From the NCBI GenBank assembly GCA_050012495.1, contig JBEKHB010000106.1, forward strand, positions 1 through 9,486: a stretch of DNA of 9,486 nucleotides. The letters are read 5' to 3'. Below the pieces are notes generated by a model. It had not been told where the DNA came from and did no database searches. It saw only the letters and a list, made by a program, of their open reading frames with translations. Origin of the DNA: BOG-1155 sp050012495 (GTDB lineage Bacteria > Desulfobacterota > Syntrophorhabdia > Syntrophorhabdales > WCHB1-27). The position numbers were made by a program, and so were the translations under genes. Positions 6,202 to 9,486 of the stretch are shown here, in pieces (the first letter of the stretch is position 1; every line of letters starts with the position of its first letter).

Positions 6202-6867
6202 TCAATCCATGTGCCAGCGTACATATTCATCCTGGCTTTTCCGGGTCGACCGGTACTGATTGACCGGCGCTTCAGGATCCGGGTAGCCCATGGAAACGGA
6301 CAGGAGCAGGTTTATGTTGGAAGGGATGGCAAGCTCCTTCCGGATGATGTCGGGATAGGCCATGGTGAGCGCCTGAGGTACGCCACCCAATCCCTGGTCG
6401 TGAATAGCCAGCAGCAGGCTTCCGGTGAAAAGTCCCAGGTCGAAAATGGACCAGGGGGTGAGGGACTTCTCGAGGCCGATAAAAAGGACGCAGGGCGCTC
6501 CGTAAAACTGGAAATTCCTCAGGTAGCCCTGACGCACTTTCTCCTGGTCGTTCGGATCGATGCCTAGGGCCTTGAAACGGCGGAGCCGGTGCTCCATGGA
6601 TCTCCTGCCTATGGTTTCCGGCCAATCTTTCGGAAAAGGCAGGTCAGGATTCGGCGTCGTTCCGGAAGCCGCCTCCTCATAAAGCCTTTTGGCCAGCGCT
6701 TCTTTTCTCTCCCCGGTCGCGACAAAAACCTCCCATGGCTGGGTGTTCATGTACGAGGGGCTCCGCTCGGCCGCTTCGAGGATTTTTTCAAGGATTTCCT
6801 TGCCCACTTTTTTGGCGGTAAAGGCCCGGATGCTTTTCCGGCCGGCAAGGCATTCACTGAATTCCAT
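6202..6867 (-). CDS. Nitroreductase-family FMN-dependent oxidoreductase (221 aa)
   Basis: The ATG at 6867 follows AAGGAG at a good distance; a longer start at 6918 would add a lysine-rich stretch encoded over the ribosome binding site and is rejected. The protein has the family marks: R-K-S-I-R-A-F near residue 10 (FMN phosphate binding), A-A-E-R-S-P-S-Y-M-N-T-Q-P-W near 33-45, a central Y-G-A-P-C-V-L-F-I-G-L-E strand, the helix D-L-G-L-F-T-G-S-L-L-L-A-I-H-D-Q-G-L-G-G-V-P-Q, and a final strand M-G-Y-P-D-P-E-A-P-V-N. Length is usual. Members use NAD(P)H to reduce nitro groups, quinones or enoates; the substrate here cannot be told. It is cytoplasmic and lies 93 bases downstream of the DUF362 gene on the same strand, so the Fe-S protein could be its electron partner (inferred). 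Confidence 0.88.
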   Translation of the reverse strand: MEFSECLAGRKSIRAFTAKKVGKEILEKILEAAERSPSYMNTQPWEVFVATGERKEALAKRLYEEAASGTTPNPDLPFPKDWPETIGRRSMEHRLRRFKALGIDPNDQEKVRQGYLRNFQFYGAPCVLFIGLEKSLTPWSIFDLGLFTGSLLLAIHDQGLGGVPQALTMAYPDIIRKELAIPSNINLLLSVSMGYPDPEAPVNQYRSTRKSQDEYVRWHMD

Positions 6868-6960
6868 GTTCTTCTCCTTTTTCTTTATATCGCGCACAGG
6901 TCGACCCGCACGCCCCATATTTGTGGAACCCGCCTTGTCTGACCGATTGCCCTGGTTGTA

Positions 6961-8028
6961 TCAGAGCTCTATCAGGTCGTAGTCCGTGCTGCCGAGGCCG
7001 ATCTTTTCGGAATGTCTGATCTGCTTCAGAGCGTCCTGCTTCGGGTGGGCCTCGCGGAAAATATCCTTGCCGCACGCCTTGTTGACCATGTCGTAGCTTG
7101 CCTTGTCGATCGCCACAGGGTCAAGGGATGCAAGAATACCGACGTCAGGCGCAATTCTCGGGTTTTCCTTCCCCCAGCAGTCGCATTCCTGGTTTATGCG
7201 GAGCGCAAAATTGATGAAGCATGATTTCGCCTTCTTTTCCTTCAATACCGCCAGGGCATATTCGGCCATCTTCTCCTGCAGCGCTTCTCCCGCTTCGAAA
7301 TCAACGAAGAGGGCCATGTTGGGGCAGGCGGCCACGCAGCTTGCGCACCCGATGCACGTGCCTTTGTCGAGGACCGTCTTACCGTCTTCAACACGGACAG
7401 CCCCCACCGGGCAAACAAGGCCGCACTCACCACAACCCGTACAGCTCTCTGCATAGAACACCGGTGCGGTGTCGCAGTGTTGAGCAAGCTTACCCTCTCG
7501 CGTGGCGCAACCCATCCCGATGGTCTTTAGGGCACCGCCGAATCCGGTCAGGAGATGGCCCTTGAAATGGCTTACGGCCACGATGGCATCGGCATTGAGA
7601 TAAAGCTTCGCGATTTTTGCGTTCTTGATTCTGACCTGATTGATCGCCACCACCGCCGTGTCTTCCTTTTTCGCATCATCCGGGATAACGATATCGGCGC
7701 CTATAGCATTCCTGGTAAAACCGTGTTCACGGGCCAGGGCGAGATGATCCCCTGAATTGATACGGCGCCCCCGGTAAAGGGTGTTGGCATCGGAAGCGAC
7801 TGGCACACATCCCTTCTGGCTGATTGCACTGCAAATAAGCCCCACATGTTCCGGCCTGACAAAGCCCGTATTTCCTTCCTCGCCGAAATGCACCTTCACG
7901 ACAACCTTTTCGCTCCCGATGAGGCAGTTGAGGACCTTACTCACTTCAAGAAGCCGCTTCAGCTTGTCGTTTACCGCCGGGATATCATCGGCGTTCTGCA
8001 CGCCTACGAAATAGACGTTGCTCTTCAT
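6961..8028 (-). CDS. DUF362-family protein with two [4Fe-4S] ferredoxin motifs (355 aa)
   Basis: The chosen start is the ATG at 8028 (M-K-S-N-V-Y-F-V-G); an in-frame ATG at 8079 lies over the promoter-like sequence and is unlikely. Residues ~1-190 are a DUF362 domain: V-V-V-K-V-H-F-G-E-E-G-N-T-G-F-V-R-P, S-D-A-N-T-L-Y-R-G-R-R, then S-H-F-K-G-H-L-L-T-G-F-G-G-A-L-K and G-M-G-C-A-T-R-E-G-K. A tandem ferredoxin insert follows, C-T-G-C-G-E-C-G-L-V-C-P (~196) and C-I-G-C-A-S-C-V-A-A-C-P (~226), which should hold two [4Fe-4S] clusters. The C-terminal part (C-D-C-W; D-V-G-I-L-A-S-L-D-P-V-A-I-D-K-A) returns to the DUF362 fold. The protein is common in strict anaerobes, with no proven reaction; a cytoplasmic low-potential electron carrier is inferred. 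No signal peptide. The ribosome binding site is weak. Confidence 0.9.
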   Translation of the reverse strand: MKSNVYFVGVQNADDIPAVNDKLKRLLEVSKVLNCLIGSEKVVVKVHFGEEGNTGFVRPEHVGLICSAISQKGCVPVASDANTLYRGRRINSGDHLALAREHGFTRNAIGADIVIPDDAKKEDTAVVAINQVRIKNAKIAKLYLNADAIVAVSHFKGHLLTGFGGALKTIGMGCATREGKLAQHCDTAPVFYAESCTGCGECGLVCPVGAVRVEDGKTVLDKGTCIGCASCVAACPNMALFVDFEAGEALQEKMAEYALAVLKEKKAKSCFINFALRINQECDCWGKENPRIAPDVGILASLDPVAIDKASYDMVNKACGKDIFREAHPKQDALKQIRHSEKIGLGSTDYDLIEL

Positions 8029-8067
8029 TGGCTGCTTCTTTTCATTTTGAAGGATAACAATATTAAG

Positions 8068-8095
8068 CGTATACCACAATCCAGGTTTCTGGCAA
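8068..8095 (-). promoter_or_regulatory. Possible promoter of the DUF362 gene
   Basis: On the minus strand TTGCCA (8095-8090) and TATACG (8073-8068) are 16 bases apart, about 40 bases upstream of the ATG at 8028. The -10 box is imperfect. It would make the DUF362 and nitroreductase genes a transcription unit separate from the UbiD gene, which ends 269 bases upstream. Confidence 0.35.
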
Positions 8096-8297
8096 GAGGG
8101 ATGAGCGGCATGGAAAAAAGATAAGCCCGGACGACCAGTCCTCCCTGCTTCGCCCGAACCGGAGCGTTACCCATTGGAAGGCATCCCGTTCCGGTTTCGG
8201 AACGACCGTGGCCCATCACTACGCGGGGTGGGGGAAAGCCGAGAAACGACGGGCATTGGTCAGCGCGGGGGCAGGTAAAAGACGGGAAAAGAAGTTT

Positions 8298-9356
8298 TCA
8301 GTCGATTCCGTACTCCGCCCACCGTTGCCTGACCTTACTGAGAATGTGCTCTGACAGCTTAACCTCTGTCGGCTTCTCTTTCCATTCGAAAGGTATGGTC
8401 GCATTTAAAATGATTCGTGAGGTGAGGAGCTTATCGCCGGCAGGATCGAGGGCAGGATCGAGGGGTGTGGATCTCCCCCTGTTGAGGATCTGGGTGCCGC
8501 GGGCCGGATTGAACCTGGTACCGAGGGCCCACCACACGCGGGGCAGATCATCTGCGGCGATATCGTGGTCGACGATAATTATACCCTTACAGCAATATGA
8601 AGCGGTATTGGTCGCTGCAACGGCTGCGCCCACCTGTTCTGCGTGACCGGGATACATCTGCTCGACGGACACTATTGACCAGAAACGGCCGGCGGCTTCG
8701 GGCGGCATATAGACGGATTTGATGCCCGGGATCTGCATCCTGGCAAGTTCGACCGATAACATTGCGTTCTGCATGAAGGAGAGGAGCATATGGTTGTCGG
8801 TGACCGGTTTTCCGGCGCTCGTCTCCCAGAGGATCGGATTGTTCCTGTGGTAAATCCGCTTTACTTGAAGCGCGGGCTTGGGAATCGGCCTGATCAGCTC
8901 GTCCGTGTAATAGCCCGTGAATTCACCGAAGGGACCTTCCGGTCGCAGGTCTTCGGGATCGATTTCTCCTTCCAGCACAATCTCTGAGAATGCGGGAATC
9001 GGTAGTCCCGTCAGTTTCCCCCTCACAATGTCAACCGGCCTGCCGCGCACGGCTCCTGCCACCTCATACTCGCTCGTGTTGGCCACCATGGCACTTCCCG
9101 CGAGGAGAAGCAGAGGATCGCCTCCGATAACGGCACATGCAGGCATCTTCTTGCCTGCTTTCCGGTACTTCTCCAGGATCCTGTCACCCCTCTTCCCCTT
9201 CAGGATTTGCACACCAACTGTTTTGCTATCCAGGACCTGCATGCGGTACGTCCCGAGGTTTATCCCGCCGGTCTCGGGGTCCTCGACGACCAGAAAAACT
9301 GTCGTGCCGAAGTAGCGGCCGCCGTCCAGTTCGTAAAACCGCGGTGAGGGGAACAT
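8298..9356 (-). CDS. UbiD-family decarboxylase lacking the usual N-terminal region (352 aa)
   Basis: The protein begins M-F-P-S-P-R-F-Y-E-L-D-G-G-R-Y-F-G-T, which in full-length UbiD proteins (about 450-500 residues) lies roughly 120 residues in. From there it follows the family to its normal end: I-N-L-G-T-Y-R-M-Q (residues that bind metal and prenylated FMN), G-G-D-P-L, S-E-Y-E-V-A-G-A-V-R-G-R-P-V, A-E-/S-E-I-V-L-E-G-E-I, E-G-P-F-G-E-F-T-G-Y-Y and Y-P-G-H-A-E-Q-V-G-A. UbiD enzymes reversibly (de)carboxylate aromatic or unsaturated acids with prenylated FMN made by UbiX; the aromatic substrate here is unknown. The expected H in the G-K-H-G type segment reads G-K-R-G. A stop (TAG) lies 13 codons upstream of the ATG, so the missing part is not simply a misplaced start. 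It is a 5'-truncated gene or an unusual short form; the upstream sequence is AT-rich. Confidence 0.8.
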   Translation of the reverse strand: MFPSPRFYELDGGRYFGTTVFLVVEDPETGGINLGTYRMQVLDSKTVGVQILKGKRGDRILEKYRKAGKKMPACAVIGGDPLLLLAGSAMVANTSEYEVAGAVRGRPVDIVRGKLTGLPIPAFSEIVLEGEIDPEDLRPEGPFGEFTGYYTDELIRPIPKPALQVKRIYHRNNPILWETSAGKPVTDNHMLLSFMQNAMLSVELARMQIPGIKSVYMPPEAAGRFWSIVSVEQMYPGHAEQVGAAVAATNTASYCCKGIIIVDHDIAADDLPRVWWALGTRFNPARGTQILNRGRSTPLDPALDPAGDKLLTSRIILNATIPFEWKEKPTEVKLSEHILSKVRQRWAEYGID

Positions 9357-9424
9357 GAAGATGTGATTCCTGAGAAGTAACTCCCGAAATAACTATTGCA
9401 TTAAATGGGATACAATGGTAGATT

Positions 9425-9453
9425 ATTGTATGTATAAACGAACATCTCCTCAA
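9425..9453 (-). promoter_or_regulatory. Sigma-70-like promoter upstream of the shortened UbiD gene
   Basis: On the minus strand TTGAGG (9453-9448) and TACAAT (9430-9425) are exactly 17 bases apart in an AT-rich stretch. Transcription would start near 9418, about 60 bases before the UbiD ATG at 9356. The ribosome binding site there is poor (AGGA 11 bases before the ATG). Confidence 0.45.
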
Positions 9454-9486
9454 CAAAAGCTCTTCGGCGTGGAAACTCAATTGTCT

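Noticed and set aside
8147..8205. Inverted repeat CGAACCGGAGCG / CGTTCCGGTTTCG as a terminator of the UbiD gene
   Set aside because: The pairing needs a bulge and a mismatch, the loop is long and there is no T-run on the minus strand.
9401..9486. C-terminal end of another minus-strand gene (I-E-F-P-R-R-R-A-F-V-E-E-M-F then stop at 9401)
   Set aside because: Only about 27 codons are inside the window and they overlap the promoter-like sequence; too short to support.

Overview
The window looks like a piece of chromosome from a strictly anaerobic, moderately GC-rich bacterium, most likely a deltaproteobacterial (Desulfobacterota-type) syntroph or sulfur/metal-reducing relative. The clues are a UbiD-family decarboxylase, a DUF362-type double [4Fe-4S] protein, a multihaem c-type cytochrome and clear selenocysteine coding. 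The taxonomic call is an inference from gene content.

Left part (1-1036, all minus strand): the start of a TolC/CzcC-type outer-membrane efflux gene runs off the edge. Before it lie a small secreted Gly-rich protein gene with a probable frameshift and a small secreted protein of unknown function. A roughly 680-base gene-free stretch follows.

Junction part (1714-2694): a nucleotide-sugar dehydrogenase gene of the UDP-ManNAc dehydrogenase type is cut off after 109 residues at a run of nine T. About 85 bases on is the isolated 3' half of a tRNA-Arg(CCU) gene on the minus strand with no 5' half, the classic footprint of an integrative-element attachment site. A strong hairpin and a possible integrase tail lie beside it. 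The orientation of the fragment puts the mobile-element side at higher coordinates, towards the operon described next.

Centre (2415-5817), the main discovery: a two-gene plus-strand operon in which BOTH genes contain an in-frame UGA that most likely encodes selenocysteine (Sec). Gene 1 (585 aa) is an exported protein. Its N-terminal half resembles the UGSC (seleno)protein family but has a U-D-V-C motif at Sec130, and it is fused to a second conserved domain of unknown function. Gene 2 (445 aa) is an exported metallophosphatase/5'-nucleotidase-like domain fused to a tetrahaem cytochrome c, with Sec46 replacing the last Cys of the conserved E-P-C-G-C motif. Each UGA is followed, at the spacing seen in E. 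coli fdhF, by a GC-rich hairpin whose apical loop displays GGU, as expected for a bacterial SECIS. The genes overlap by 14 bases, two promoter-like sequences and a foldable leader precede them, and a terminator follows. A conventional gene finder would miscall both genes as truncated pieces. Both products are predicted to be extracytoplasmic, suggesting a periplasmic selenium- and haem-based redox pair.

Right part (6202-9486, all minus strand): a nitroreductase-family flavoprotein, a DUF362 ferredoxin-like protein, and a UbiD-family decarboxylase that lacks the usual N-terminal ~120 residues although a good promoter-like sequence precedes it. These may form a small set for anaerobic aromatic or quinone-like substrates.
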